NCBI GenBank assembly: GCA_001414345.1
Contig: LLCB01000289.1
Location: 1-64,000, forward strand
From: Hymenoscyphus infarciens
Lineage: Eukaryota; Ascomycota; Leotiomycetes; Helotiales; Helotiaceae
Length of the DNA stretch: 64,000 bases
Direction of reading: 5' to 3'
Below are positions 23,392 to 35,381 of the stretch, piece by piece. How positions within the stretch are numbered: position 1 is the stretch's first letter; every line of letters begins with the position of its first letter. The notes beneath the pieces were generated by a model. That model was not told the origin of the DNA. It made no database searches and saw nothing but the letters and a program-made list of their open reading frames with translations. A program made the position numbers and the translations under genes.

Positions 23392-25040
23392 GGGGGTTTT
23401 TGTATTGGGTCTTGTAGTAGCGATGATACCCAATTTATCTTTTTGACATACGCACTCGCGCAAAGAAAAATGAAGTTTGTATGGCACATCGGGAACTTTG
23501 TCCCTATGATGTGAAAGCGCAATTCCTCAAGGGGAAAAGGGTAGGTTTTACCATAACCTAGTGTTTCCGAGGGCGAAGTTGAGAGTGTCGAGGAGCCATG
23601 AGGGTCGAGTCGAAGTCGAGGTGTTTTTCAGATGGAAGGAGCAACCTGTGTTGTGGGTAGTGGTCGACTGGAGTTTGAGTGCAAGAGGCCGCATGTGTGA
23701 CGAGCGGTGGTCTAGAGGTGCTATCAAGAGGGAGCGAGCAAGTATCGAGCAAGATACCTCACCTCCTTCCCTCTCACCTCGACCCAGCGCCCGTGTCGAC
23801 CACGACGAGAACCAGAAGATAAGGTACAACCCTATTCACGCCCAGAGTATAAACCTCTCCATCCCCATCTACACGATTTTTTGTCGTCCGAAACTACTCG
23901 CGGGGGTGGACCGTTCGGCTGAGGATCCGTCTTATAATCCGTCCTCTGGTATCAAGACTCTCGTAGTCTCGCGATATATTGGTCGCATAAGGCATTCATT
24001 CATTCGATCCTGCCTTCAAATCGAGAATATCCCCGCTGTTGATGTTTGCAACCCACCAGGCCCCTCTTGCGACAGCTTCAATCATGACCAAACAGCATTC
24101 GCAGGTAGGATATGTTATGCTACCTGGAGGCTTCACTCTGGATTGCCCCTTCGGTTTGCCTGGACGGGCCTCGGGTGCTTCATTGCCTGATGGCAGAAAG
24201 TCGACGAGATTCAACTGTATAAAACTGATCGCGATGGAGGGGAAGAGCTGGGTGTGCCATGGTATCATTTTCCGATCGGAATATTCTAAGACTATCAGCA
24301 AGTGCTTCGGAATGTTTGGGATTGGGTGTGATATCAACCTGGAAAAGGAGCAACATAGGCAATCAACGTATTAACGATTAATGTTGATAGTGGTGCCGCT
24401 GTCAAAGCAGTTGCAGTTCAGGGGTTAACCTCTCGTTAGCGCTTACAGGCCCTCGGGCGCAAACCTCCTCGTATTTCGTTCTCTCTTTTCCTTCAACTAT
24501 CTTCAACAAACTATATACCAGAGAGTCCTCCGCGCCATGGAATTTCATTGCTAGTGCAACCGAAAATCTAAGGAACTTCCAAAATTTCCACAATAGGGGG
24601 CAGTGACAAATCTACTCTCCGAACTACATCCCTCCCCCTACAAACTTCGCAAACTTCCGTCATTTGCTTTACATTATTTCAAGTACTGTCAAACCTATGT
24701 CTTTTTGTTCTTCGCATCCTTTTTTGATGCCAGCGATGTTATTTTACGTGGAAACAAGATCCGCTCGAAGCAAACGTGCGATGACGGGATTTCTAGAAGC
24801 ATTCCAGACTTCGAATTTGGGCTGCTTTGTACTCTGTCTCGCCCGCAATCGAATCCCTTCATATCGGATCCGGCGAGTATCTTTGTTCAGAACGTGTCCA
24901 GCTGCCCATGAGGCTTCCACAAGCAGTTTTCTTTATTGCCCTCTCCCCTCTGAGAATACTGTCGCCATGAAATAGACGACATTTGTGGGCTAGTGCAAAT
25001 ACAACCTTCATCGAGCATTTTCTTCAGCTATCGTTTTATC
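23392..25040. other. Intergenic region with one doubtful open frame
   Basis: Frames of 209 codons (23561-24190, +) and 111 codons (24039-24374, +) are present, but neither shows a signal peptide, domain or codon pattern that convinces me. Both overlap an equally open frame on the other strand (23996-24337). The right part is presumably the promoter and leader of the coiled-coil gene. Confidence 0.45.
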
Positions 25041-27761
25041 ATGGGTTCCGACTATGATCCAGGCGAGGCCGATGTTGACATGGCCGATAACGACGAAAAC
25101 GTCGAAGAAGAGTTAGAGGCTGAATTGGAGGATGCTCTGGCATCTAACGACGAGGACGACGAGAATGACGAAGAAGGAGACTATTATTATGGAGGGGCAG
25201 GCCAGAAAGAGGGCCAGCGTCGCTATGAGGGCCAACCTTTCGAAGGCCAACCTGTTGAACCTCCCCACGCAGACGAACCCGCATACCCAGACTTCGAAGA
25301 GCTAGAAGACCATCATAATTACTCCGCTGAAACAATAGACGAATCTCACAAACTTGAAGCCATCCATAAACAACCCGAATTTGGAGAGCCAGAAGACCCT
25401 CATAAGCTGCTCGCTGAATTAGAAGAGAGAAATCGACATTTGGACGCAATCCATAAACAAACCGAATCCCAGCTCCTAGATCTATTATCCCAAGTACCAG
25501 AAGAACCAGAACACCCCCAAGCTCAGCCAGAACACCACCATATCCCAACTCACATTACCGAACTTGTAGCTCCGGGATCACGCGTCAAAGAACTCGAAGA
25601 AGAAGTAGCAGATCTATACTACCAAATCGAAGGCTCGGGCGGTTTCAAAGAACAAATCGGGAACTTGGAAAATACAATCCACCGCGAGGAACTCTCAAAA
25701 CTCCGTGTCCAGTTGGAGCTTATGACCAGAGATCGAGATAATCTTCGAAAGGAACTAGAGGAGGCAAATGCTCATGGGACTGATGATCCTCAAATTGGGT
25801 ATGCCTTTCGATCCGATGGCACGTATGATTTTGACTTCTTTAGCACTCCTTTTCCTCCCGATCACGAAAATCCAGGCGAAAATCGGAAAGATCCCAATGT
25901 TATTCTTGTTAGTCCACGAACGCTTTCGGAATCGAAAGCTAGTCAGGATAAGGGATTCAAGGAGTTGAAGGAGAAATATGATGCTTTGGAAGGAAAATAT
26001 AATGACTTGGTTGGTGGAGGATCTCATCCGCCATCGGAGGACAACCACACCAAACTCAAAGCTTCCGAGGAGAGAATAAAGGAACTTCAGGAAGAAATTA
26101 GCTTCTTCGCCAAACAAATCACGGAATCGGAAGCTGAGAGAATGTCTCTTTTGGGAAAAGCAAAGGAAGATTCAGAACAACTCGCGGCATGGCAACAAAG
26201 ACTCGACGATGAAGCCGAGAGGAGCGTTGAACTAACTAAAGATTACGCTCACCAGATTACTGAAAAAGATGCAGAGATCAGGAAATTGACCGACGAGATT
26301 TCGGCATTGAAAGCCCAGCATGAATTACTAGTTCTCTCACAGCAAGATTTCATAAACCAACCTCGAGATAGCCCGGACGGAAAAGACCACAAGATAAAAG
26401 AGCACGAGGCAAGAATCAAAGAGTACGAGGAAAAAACCAGAGAATACGAGCAAAAAATCGAATTCCAAAAGGAAACAATCCAATCCCTGACCGGTTCCCT
26501 ATCCTCTCTCCAAGATACCCTCCGCGAATCCATCTCCACAAACAGCGCCTCAACCCAAACATTTCCCTCCCTCCCAGACACCCTTCCCGAAACCAACAGT
26601 ATCTCAACCCAAACACCCTCTCCCTCAACCACCGACCCCGAATCCCAATCCCTACACATCCAACTCCTCGAGAAACAACAAGAAATTTCGGACTTGCAAG
26701 AGGTGAAAACATCCTACTCTTCTCTTCGAGAAGTCTATCACCGGGATGTCTCACAACTACAATCCAAAATTGAAGAACAGAAACAACAAGGGAAGGCCCT
26801 TGTCAACGAACTCCAACGCCGACTCTCTGAGAGTAGAAGGGGAAAGATTTCTCTGCAGGATAAAATTCTTGCGCTAGGAGGCAGTGTAGATAATCCACTT
26901 ATCGGGACACCTGCTGAGAAAGAGGATCCTATGGAAACTGTTGCCGGGCCATCGAGGACGCAAGTGCAGAAAGAAGAAGTAGCGAAGAAAGCCGAGGAAG
27001 AGCTGCAGAAGGTTCGACACGAGAATGTAAATCTACTAAACACTATCACAGGGTTGAACAAAGTTCTCCAAGAAACAACCCAAGAAAAAGATGGGTTACT
27101 GGAGAAACTAGGTGGCCTAAGCAGGCGTTTCGACGATATCGTCAAAGAAGATCTCGCTCGTCGGAAAAAATCTCTGGACCAGGAGAAAGCCTTTGAAGCT
27201 GAGACTGCAAAACAGAGAAGGATCTTCGATGAGAAAGTCAGGAAAATGGATGCGGAAATTATGAAAAAGGAACGGAAGAAATCCTCACCATCAACACCTA
27301 AATCCCCAACAAACGAACAGAGTCAAAAACGAATCGCGGAACTAGAAGCTCAAAGTACTTCCTTGTTACAACAACTAGCCGCCCAAGCTCCACCTATCCT
27401 TCCACCAAAGAAAATCGCACCCAAATCTAAACCTAAACCTAAACCACCCACTAGAAGAGCACCACCTCCGAAACCAAGACATCCTGCTCAACCACCTGAA
27501 CCACCAACCCCGAGACCTATGAGGAGTAAACGCGCGACGAGGAACCCGAAGCCCGTGTATACGTACCCTGCCGCGGCGGTGTTGACGGGGAGGGTGACGA
27601 AGAATACGACGAAGCTTGGGGGGAAGGGGAAAGGAACGGTGGAGGCGTTGCAGAAGAGTCCGCTTGAGCCGGAGTTTGAGAGGGATCCTGATTGGAGGGA
27701 GGACAAGGGTGAACTTGCGGTTGTGGATGAGGGGGAGGAAGGTGAACTTGGGGGTGAATAG
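25041..27761 (+). CDS. Large coiled-coil protein of unknown function
   Basis: Intronless frame; I use the ATG at 25041 (MGSDYDPGE, 906 residues) rather than an upstream in-frame ATG at 24993. The first 60 residues are strongly acidic. The middle (about residues 100-800) is heptad-rich Glu/Lys/Leu sequence with many breaks, so several coiled-coil segments. Two Pro/Ser/Thr-rich inserts interrupt it (around 270-300 and 505-545). The C-terminal 120 residues change to Lys/Pro/Arg-rich sequence with RRAPPPKPR and RSKRATRNPK, possibly nucleic-acid or microtubule binding or a nuclear signal, and end acidic. No catalytic domain is visible. A structural or scaffold role is inferred only from composition. 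Confidence 0.75.
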   Translation: MGSDYDPGEADVDMADNDENVEEELEAELEDALASNDEDDENDEEGDYYYGGAGQKEGQRRYEGQPFEGQPVEPPHADEPAYPDFEELEDHHNYSAETIDESHKLEAIHKQPEFGEPEDPHKLLAELEERNRHLDAIHKQTESQLLDLLSQVPEEPEHPQAQPEHHHIPTHITELVAPGSRVKELEEEVADLYYQIEGSGGFKEQIGNLENTIHREELSKLRVQLELMTRDRDNLRKELEEANAHGTDDPQIGYAFRSDGTYDFDFFSTPFPPDHENPGENRKDPNVILVSPRTLSESKASQDKGFKELKEKYDALEGKYNDLVGGGSHPPSEDNHTKLKASEERIKELQEEISFFAKQITESEAERMSLLGKAKEDSEQLAAWQQRLDDEAERSVELTKDYAHQITEKDAEIRKLTDEISALKAQHELLVLSQQDFINQPRDSPDGKDHKIKEHEARIKEYEEKTREYEQKIEFQKETIQSLTGSLSSLQDTLRESISTNSASTQTFPSLPDTLPETNSISTQTPSPSTTDPESQSLHIQLLEKQQEISDLQEVKTSYSSLREVYHRDVSQLQSKIEEQKQQGKALVNELQRRLSESRRGKISLQDKILALGGSVDNPLIGTPAEKEDPMETVAGPSRTQVQKEEVAKKAEEELQKVRHENVNLLNTITGLNKVLQETTQEKDGLLEKLGGLSRRFDDIVKEDLARRKKSLDQEKAFEAETAKQRRIFDEKVRKMDAEIMKKERKKSSPSTPKSPTNEQSQKRIAELEAQSTSLLQQLAAQAPPILPPKKIAPKSKPKPKPPTRRAPPPKPRHPAQPPEPPTPRPMRSKRATRNPKPVYTYPAAAVLTGRVTKNTTKLGGKGKGTVEALQKSPLEPEFERDPDWREDKGELAVVDEGEEGELGGE

Positions 27762-28201
27762 GGAGTAGGAGGGGGAAAGGGTGCGAGGGGGAGAGGGGAG
27801 CGTGTATTTTAGCGTGTTTTATGAAATTTTGTTTTACATGTTAGCTGTTGGGTTTATTGAATGATAGAATAAATGAGCTGTGATGAAGGTGGTGAGAAAC
27901 CCTACCAGGTACAAGGTTCTCACTGTGGTATTCCCAATAAGCTTTTTAAGCTGTGGGATTTTTTTCCTATAGATACTCTTATCACGAAAAGATCTCGGAT
28001 GAGAGAAAACTGTACTGGATATTAGTTATATGTAGTCCCATCCAAAAATATAGCGAGAGGCGATGTGAAAAGACGCTCTAGGAGTGTTCTGGGTTTGGGC
28101 GGATGTAATTTGCGTTAATTAAGAAGATAAGGCAGAGATCTCACATCAAATATTGTTGATGAGGGATATTTATCATTCGGCTGGGGATGTGAGGGTTTAT
28201 T
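27762..28201. other. Intergenic; may hide the first exon of the next gene
   Basis: No frame or repeat of note. The following gene has no ATG at its visible start, so an upstream exon, if it exists, would lie here. Confidence 0.4.
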
Positions 28202-29310
28202 TTGGGCAACGGTACAAACAGTCCTCGCCGAGTACCAAAAAAGGTAGTGCTGGGGTTACCTCGTGTAGGTACGTTCAAGAGACAGCAGTCTGATTTACGT
28301 GATAAGTTAGAACCTGTCAGTGTCAGCCCCAAAGAACGTCGCACGGTATCAATGGATGCTCGACGTATCATAACAACCAAGCTGGAGAATCATCAGCAAC
28401 AAACGGTGGGCAAATGGAGCGGAACAATGTACTATGCGGAAGTGGTGTCAAGCCAAAATCAGCGCCTGCTCCAATTCCTGCAACTACACCTTTAATCGTA
28501 GGCAAAGATGACAATGGTGTACAATGGATCTCGTTTGAATATTATCGCGATCGCGTCAAGATAGAACACACCACTAGATGCGACGTGGAATCTGTAAATG
28601 GCGATGATGGCACCGATAATTCTCATGATTCTAGGCAAGATAAACCCTCGCGTCGTTTTCGTAGAGGACGCGGTCCTCGTCAATTCATAGGGGAGAATGG
28701 AACCGATGATCCTAGCGATCCAGTAAGTTAACAGGCCATATTCCTTGAAGTTCACCGACTGACATTTCATGCTCAAGGATTTCTTTGTCCGAGATTTCGA
28801 GTTTCGCTCGTCAAGCGGATCCCTAAATCAAGTTCGTTGCAGGCTGGATTCGCAGTGCCACGTTCCTCTGTTGGGATCCGAGCCTTGGGTTCGAGAAAAC
28901 GACAAGTGGTCTGAAGTATCTTCCGAATTCTACGATCCTAGGGTGCAAAGTGTCAGCGAACACGACCTTCATGTCAGTGGCATACTACGGAACACAGTCT
29001 TCAATCTCAAAGGCCCAACGGTGACATACAGAGGTGATATATCTGTTTGCAGACAACTAAACACTTGGGCGGACATGATCATCGGTGCCAAGTTTATGGC
29101 TGAACAATTTACAGTTTGTTTTTCCAAGGCGAAGAAGATGTTTGCTGGTCTATTTTCGTCTCGCAAAGAGAAACCTGGTCCCTTTTTTTTTTAGATGAGA
29201 AAGCTAGAAGACAAACACTACAAGACGACGCCGACCGCGAAGCCCATGAACAGGAACATAAACTTCGAGCGAGAAGAGAGGAAAAAGCGCATGAGTTGCA
29301 AGAAGCTTGA
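28202..29310 (+). CDS. Four-exon gene of unknown function, 5' end unresolved, possibly decaying
   Basis: Exons inferred at 28202-28405, 28453-28722, 28778-29147 and 29195-29310. Introns are 47, 55 and 47 nt, all with GT-AG, and the frame is kept throughout (about 319 residues). The sequence reads as protein across the joins: a basic start (LGLPRVGTFKRQQSD), a WISFEYYRDRVK / RCDVESVN motif, an RRFRRGRGPRQFIG basic patch, then a globular part with FNLKGPTVTYRGD and NTWADMIIGAKFMAEQF, ending in a Glu/Arg helix. It resembles a helotialean hypothetical family, perhaps DUF8032-like, but I cannot name it safely. Oddities: no ATG at the 5' end (a stop lies 9 bases upstream), and after the TGA at 29308 the same frame continues to read helix-like (QQEWYERQWEE) to 29373. 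N-terminal loss or a missing exon is likely. Confidence 0.5.
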
Positions 29311-30202
29311 ACCAGACAACAGGAATGGTATGAGCGGCAATGGGAAGAGAACCAACGACGCCAACACGGCCAGTAAGTCGACGAGTTAAAAATACAGCTA
29401 TCTAAGAAGAAGAGTTATGTCATGAAATGACTGAGTGTGTAGCTGTCTTGATTTTGAAACTCGCCTTTGCAGTGGTCCAGCTCCCTGCCTGTGTTAAAGA
29501 CGGCGAGACTGTGTATCCGTGGACATCAACCTTCACGGTTGGCTTTTCATGTCCGCGAAGACTGAGTTTTGTCTTGATGGTTGTATATTTGGTCATTTTT
29601 CGTACGCAGCTCTTCTTTGATGATGGCTGCTGTTAGCTTTCCATTTGTGTTCAGTCTTTTTATTTGATATAGGGGTATAGTAGAGCTTGAGTTTTAAAAC
29701 ACGGTCAGTCGGAGTAGACATTCTCAATTTACCGGAATTTTCTCCGGGGAGCAATAGGTGGCGGGTGCTAAAGGCGGGGGGGGGGGGGGGTTGAATTGGT
29801 TTGGTTTATCCTTTTATTTTACTCATTTTCCTATTTCATGGCTTTGAATTTTATGCCATCACGATCCTATATCTATATGTCATTAGTTTATTGTCCAGGG
29901 AGGCTTCTTTTTTCGTGTAGTTGCTATTGACCTATATTGAGTCAAATTCTTATTCTTGTTGGAAGCCGTAATGTTGTGAAGTCACAGTTCGTATTTGATG
30001 TCCCGGAATTACGAATTGGGAGACAGTACCTTGAGACTGTTATTCTCGTGTGGATCACTTGTTTATCAAGTCAAGAGTCTTTGGTGTGTTCTTCATTTAT
30101 ATATTCTCTCTTTCTATTCTATAGTTGCTCAACTCCGAAGCAACGAGCAAATGAACGACTTCCATTGCGGAAGGTCCACCAAGCCGTATGTACCTGAATG
30201 GT
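29311..30202. other. Intergenic between convergent genes, with a poly-G run
   Basis: 3' flanks of two converging genes. A run of about 15 G lies at 29776-29790. No gene seen. Confidence 0.6.
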
Positions 30203-31812
30203 TTAATTGATCTTAGCATCTGATACTTCATGCTCAATTTCTCCACGCTCTCTCTCCACTTTCTTATCACCCAAGCTAACCCCGATTTCTTTCACAACCA
30301 GCCAACCGGGTATCAAAGCAAGTCCCCAAAGACCAAAGTTTAGATAAACCCCTCCCACGTCGGCAATAATCGGGACACTGTTGAGGCCGTACTGAAAGAT
30401 TGTTAGCTAGGTCGTTTAATCGATGATACAATTCCGTGCAACTTACGCTGACTGCCTGAACTGCAGACTCAACACCACGCAGCAGACCAGCAATACGAAT
30501 GACTTCCTCCTGAGTTCCCGCCAATTCCCCAACAACAAAATATCTGAACACAGATAATTAGTTTCGTTCGAGTGAGGGTGAAGAGTGGAAACTTACAGAT
30601 ACATATAATTGAGTTGGAACCCAATAACCCACATCAGGAAAAGCGCGAATCCCTTTCCGAATCCAGCATCAACCCAATCATAAGTCGGCTTACTCTTGTG
30701 GAAGTCGGTTACGAGGATCGTTCCCCATATCCACCACGCGCCTTGCAGGGTCAAGATGACGAAGAATGCACCTCTTGCTCTCGTTTTCAAAGAAATCTGT
30801 TTCCGATCCAGAAAGGCGCCCAGAATGTTACCGCCGATGATGGCCACAATTCCAGCAATGAAGGAGCCAAGAGCTCGAGCGCGGACACTAAACCAAAGGG
30901 ATTGGAAAGTGTACATCACCGCCTCGGAGTAAACAGCCTGGGCGATAAACGGAATGATGAGTAGAAAGTTTCGACTGAAAAGTAACTTTGTCGTAGCTTT
31001 CAACTCCTTGATGGCCCCATCCGTAATCGCCAACTTGACTTTGACACCATCCGTTCTCTGTACTCTCTCCGGCTTATTCAAAAGCAACGCCGCAAGCGGA
31101 GCAATAGCTTGCAGCGCGATAAAAGCAAGAAACACATTATATGATACCTTCCCCGCTTTATTCGCATTAACATTCAACCCCAAATTAATCGCACCCCCCA
31201 CCACCTGTCCACCAACTCGGAAACTCAACCAGAAACCCAAAAATTTGCCCTGGTTCTCCGGCTCGGGGTACGATAAAGCAATAGCAGCTTCCGCCATCCA
31301 AAACACACCGGCGCTAATTCCACATAAAGCCGCGCCGAAGAGGACAAACCATTCGGTTCCGAATCTGTTGTTGGTGTAGAGTCCTGCGGCGTATGGTGCG
31401 TAGCCGAGAGTGCCGAAAAGGAGGGAATATTTGATTCCAATTTTGCGGACGAGGATGGGCGAGAGGTAGCAGGATACTACCATGAGGCAGAAGGTTAGGG
31501 CGTTGGCGCCGTTTACGAGGTACGGTTTTTGGGCTCCGCCTGCACCGAGGGAATTCATTGCTCCCCAGATTCCGGGGGCGAGGAAGTTGCATACTCCGAG
31601 GATGAGGGCGTTGTAAAAGGAGCTGCGGTACCATTTTGCTGTGAGTTTTGTTAGTTATGTTTCTCTTTTTCTTGCTTCTGGGGAGTGGTGAGGGGTGGTG
31701 AGGGGAGGTGGTACATACGTTTTATGTACTCGTGTGTTACTTGTTGAGCTTCATTGTCTGAGGAAGAGATATCGACTTCCGCACCCTTGGACACGATATC
31801 AGAACTCGACAT
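30203..31812 (-). CDS. UNC93-like major facilitator superfamily membrane protein
   Basis: Four exons (31812-31719, 31638-30597, 30543-30447, 30391-30203) give 473 residues. Introns of 80, 53 and 55 nt have GT-AG ends, and ACTAAC or GCTAAC branch sites occur in the first and last. A short hydrophilic N-terminus leads to KPKWYRSSFYNALILG, the family's usual start of helix 1. About eleven to twelve hydrophobic helices follow, with GLYTNNRF and FWMAEAAIALSYPE between helices, both typical of the fungal DUF895/UNC93-like group. The C-terminus is charged (KKVERERGE). Substrate is not known for this family in fungi; some relatives regulate ion channels in animals. Acts in a membrane, plasma membrane or endomembrane unresolved. 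Confidence 0.88.
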
Positions 31813-33640
31813 ATCTTCTTTGCTTTTGAACTTGGGATTAATTTATCGATCGAACGAGAACGAATCACCTTCCAAAAAGAAAACAAATTCCCAAGCTGCG
31901 TCAGTCGTATATAAGTAAACCCCAACTTCCACCACACCCACCCCACTATTGAACATCCCAATTACACGTTCCCAAAGAAACTTCAAGCACGAACGACCGG
32001 CCTTGCAAGCACGTATTTCAACACATCTCTTATCGTCCCATACCACTGTATCTATGTAATGGTAATCGGAGGAAATATGGGTCTTTCCCCTTATCTAGTC
32101 CGGTACCTGGACCCTGGTATGGAAAACTTAAAAGCTTGTGCAAGGCCTGGAATCTGGGTTTTTATCGTGGTGTTGAAGTGCCGATTTTTTTCATGTTGTC
32201 ATTTAAGCGACGATTGCGTATTTTCGGTCCGAGATCCTTGTTGATTTGCCTCGCTTGGTTGTGTTTTCCCCTTATTTTGTAGACACGGTTTGTGGGATAA
32301 GAGTCAGTAACTTTTGAATATCAAACATGACGAGTTTGTTGTAAAGTAAGTTAGTACGAAGGTTTACAGATGAAGGGGTTCATATAATAGAGCCAATCAC
32401 GTGACAGGAATCCCCTTCCAAGCATTCCTAGAAGGGGTTTGATCTTTTAGATAACCAATTTAGGTTTCTAAGTATAATAATTCCAAACATTCCCGAAACT
32501 TCCATGTGTGGTTCATCATCACTATCGCTACTCGAAACTTATTTCCATTCCCCAAATTTCCGAGAGAGGAAAAAAAAAGGGTCACGGGAAGATTTTACAC
32601 GAAGAAATAACTTAGATTGCAGGCCGGCTTTGCTTCTGGATTCTCGGGGTTATGACAGACATGTGTTTTCTGCTGTCGATAAAAAGTTTGTTGTCGTTTC
32701 AACTCTCTTCCTTCATTCATGGATTAGGATAACGAGCATCTTCTCCTTAGATACCTACTGCGAATTTTGAGAAAATCTACATCTTCATTCATAACTATAT
32801 CACCCGTCCGAGCGAAGGAAGCGCGCCATCAGGGACCAGTGAGTCGCTTCTCGGACAGCAGCAGCCAGCTGTGTTAAGGGCTCACGTAGAACTTTCAGCA
32901 TCTCACCCTTTTGTGGTTTCCCCATGGGGGCGTGAGACAAGGAAGCGGTATTGGTATTGCTTCAATATCTTCACTTTGCTATATAGTACATCATTTTAGA
33001 CTTACGTGCTCTTGCCGTTATATCTTCATCCCAAACTCCACGCTACCCAGTAAACTCACTCATTATACGCTAGCAAAGGCCGAAACCCCACCACTATCAA
33101 TACAAGCACAAGCCACCCCACAATTCCACACAATCTCAAATAATCAAGTTACTGCCGGATTAAACAATTGTCCATCGGTTCTAGCGGCCCAACATACGAC
33201 TTCGCTGGTTTGGGACCTTAACCCTACGGAAAAATCGGAGCCAAAGAATGAAAACTCAGTTCGTCTAGTTTCGAACCTTGGCCGCCTCAAAAGAGGTGAC
33301 GGAGATTTTTGCCATACTTTCCTAGACCCTTGGGTTGTAATATCTCCGCTTAAAACAACTAATCTTTATTTTTGAAACTTGTTATGCTGAAACCTTTCCA
33401 CTCTTTTTATTTCTCAGAATTTCAGCTGTATTTATACACTTCTACGCCATCTCAAATGTGCCAAAAGTCGGAAACGACTAACTCGCAAAACGCAATATCA
33501 TTTATAGCTAGTAGAACTTAACAATTATTACCTAAGAGGCATTGCAAACCGCCATTGATCCCTTGCTAGCCACTTATTCTCTTGTTCCCTTATTCTCGCT
33601 CGTGTCTCTTAATCTCAAATCCTCTTCACACTCCCATTCG
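31813..33640. other. Intergenic region left of an AT-rich relic
   Basis: Promoter side of the UNC93-like gene. The 154-codon frame at 32911-33375 lacks any recognisable feature. A hairpin at 32805-32856 is listed separately. Confidence 0.5.
32805..32856. other. GC-rich hairpin
   Basis: Arms GTCCGAG (32805-32811) and CTCGGAC (32850-32856), with an inner pair AAGCG/CGCTT, close a loop of about 21 bases. It stands out from AT-rich surroundings. It could be a terminator-like or RNA structure, or chance. Confidence 0.4.
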
Positions 33641-34966
33641 TCCGTTCTCTCGCTTAGGTAGAGTCAGCGCCTAGTGTAGCTGAACGTAAGATAGGTATTT
33701 GATAGGTATATACGTATAATATACCCACTATATATCAGAGCTAGCTGTAAGTTTAGGACCTGGATATTTAGACAACGGGTGAAAGTACAAGTTAAAGCGA
33801 ACGCGTAACTAGAAAGAACATAGTCGAGAAACTTGTTAATAGATAGCTAGAAGGGGTTCGGTGGTAAACTTTTAGTTTTGAGAATTAGGTTAGATAGGTA
33901 CTTAATATTCTATAAATCAGAGAGATGAAAAGTAGAAATTTCAATGATTAGGTCTATAGTGATTGAGATAGCGACGAATACGATAGTTTAAGAGCAACGG
34001 TGTCTGATAGTATAATATATAACGTAAGACTAATAGAGAAGGAAGCTAATAAGAAGGTCCTGTCTACGTAAGCTAAGTTCGTCTCTATATATATTATATT
34101 AGCCGAGGATAAAGCTAGAGACTAGTGATCTATAGTTCTATATCTCTTCACTCTTTTCGCAAAAGTAGTATTTATTCACTTATATTTTGTTTTTTTGATT
34201 AAGCTTTGTAATAGGCTATACTAGACTAGAGTAGATTCATCGCAAACTTTCGCTAGAGTGGAAAAGCATAGCTAAATCTCAGTTCACTAGAGAGTTTTAG
34301 AAATTACTTTATACTTACTAGTTAGAGAAAAACAAGAGAAACTCTAATATAAGAGCTAGTTTTTCAAAGCGATTTTTCTCTTTATCCCGAGATTATAGTC
34401 TTCTTCTATCTATCCTCGCTTAGAATAGACTCGTAGACAGAAGAGACTTTGACTTGAGATGTTAAAGATGAACCTTATTATTTGATAAATAATAGTTTTA
34501 TTTTAGTCTATTATAATACTGAATTCATTGAAACTTTAAGTATATCCTACCTTCTTATTCGATATTCTCGATATATACGAAAGGTATACACACTCTGCTA
34601 GTTTACTCTACTATAAGCTAGACACTATAACGTCTCAAAATCCTTTTTCTGTTATTTAAGAGTGTTGATAGGAAGAGTGCGTGATCCGCACTATACATTT
34701 GAGATGAGCGGAGCCGTTGTATTTAGATAACAAGCGGCCTTATACTCTAAACAGGGTTCGTCTCTTAGAAAATAAACGTTAAATAAGAGAGGCCACTTTA
34801 TAGAGTTTCCAGAGGTTTTTGATTAGTATCAAGCATCGGAAATGCGGCGATTACTCTATCAGAATAACGTTTATTTCGCCTAGGACGACGTAACATTGTT
34901 ATTATATTCTCTTTCTTTCCTACTCTCTGAATCAAGAGGTTCAGATTTATACTTGAAACGAACCGA
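33641..34966. repeat. AT-rich relic, RIP-like
   Basis: Composition drops to high AT with TpA and TAT/ATA enrichment, and no frame is open. GC-poor islands end sharply at both sides. I take it for an old repeat eroded by RIP, but I could not match it to the LTR families at 52-60 kb. Confidence 0.5.
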
Positions 34967-34968
34967 TA

Positions 34969-35070
34969 CTCCCCCCCCTCTATATAAACGTTAAACCTGA
35001 ACCATTCTTTTTTGGTGTACGCTTTTAAGGTTCCCCGTTGTTAGAAATAACAATTAATTAGAGGGGGGAG
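34969..35070. mobile_element. Short C-rich TIR element (about 102 bp)
   Basis: The left end CTCCCCCCCCTCTA and the right end TAGAGGGGGGAG are inverted copies (differing in C-run length), each flanked by TA (34967-34968 and 35071-35072). It resembles the larger C-rich element at 50078 in size and style. With only about 12 matched bases per arm, chance is not excluded. Confidence 0.45.
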
Positions 35071-35106
35071 TATCGTCTAAGAAATTGCGGAGAGGAAAAA
35101 GCAAGT

Positions 35107-35133
35107 TGGGGGCGGGGCGGGGCGGGGCGGGGC
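35107..35133 (+). repeat. GGGGC tandem repeat, G-quadruplex candidate
   Basis: Five to six runs of four or more G, each separated by one C, on the plus strand. The spacing satisfies the usual four-tract rule for an intramolecular G-quadruplex. It lies about 0.8 kb upstream of the emg1 start. Confidence 0.8.
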
Positions 35134-35381
35134 GGTCGAGTCAGAAAGCGGTACGTGCCCTGCTAAAGTGCGGTTATGGTTCAACGAACAGCCGTATTAC
35201 GCGGCCTAGCAGATTTTCTCTTCTCAGTTCATCCTGTCCTGACTCCCCAACCCAACTCTCACTTGCGAAAGGACACGATCACCTTGTCCATATCTCACTG
35301 TACTAACCTCAACCTTCCCCGTGGAACTGGAAATCATATATTCCGGCCGATTCCCCAACAATTTTCAAGTTTGCATCCCCT

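Noticed and set aside
22897..23487. 196-codon minus-strand frame
   Set aside because: A shadow of the GPI-type gene caused by its skewed codon composition; Arg/His/Ile-rich and without homology.
23561..24190. 209-codon plus-strand frame
   Set aside because: No domain, no signal, odd residue mix; overlaps open frames on both strands. Described as doubtful intergenic sequence instead.
32911..33375. 154-codon plus-strand frame
   Set aside because: No recognisable family or good start context; probably chance.
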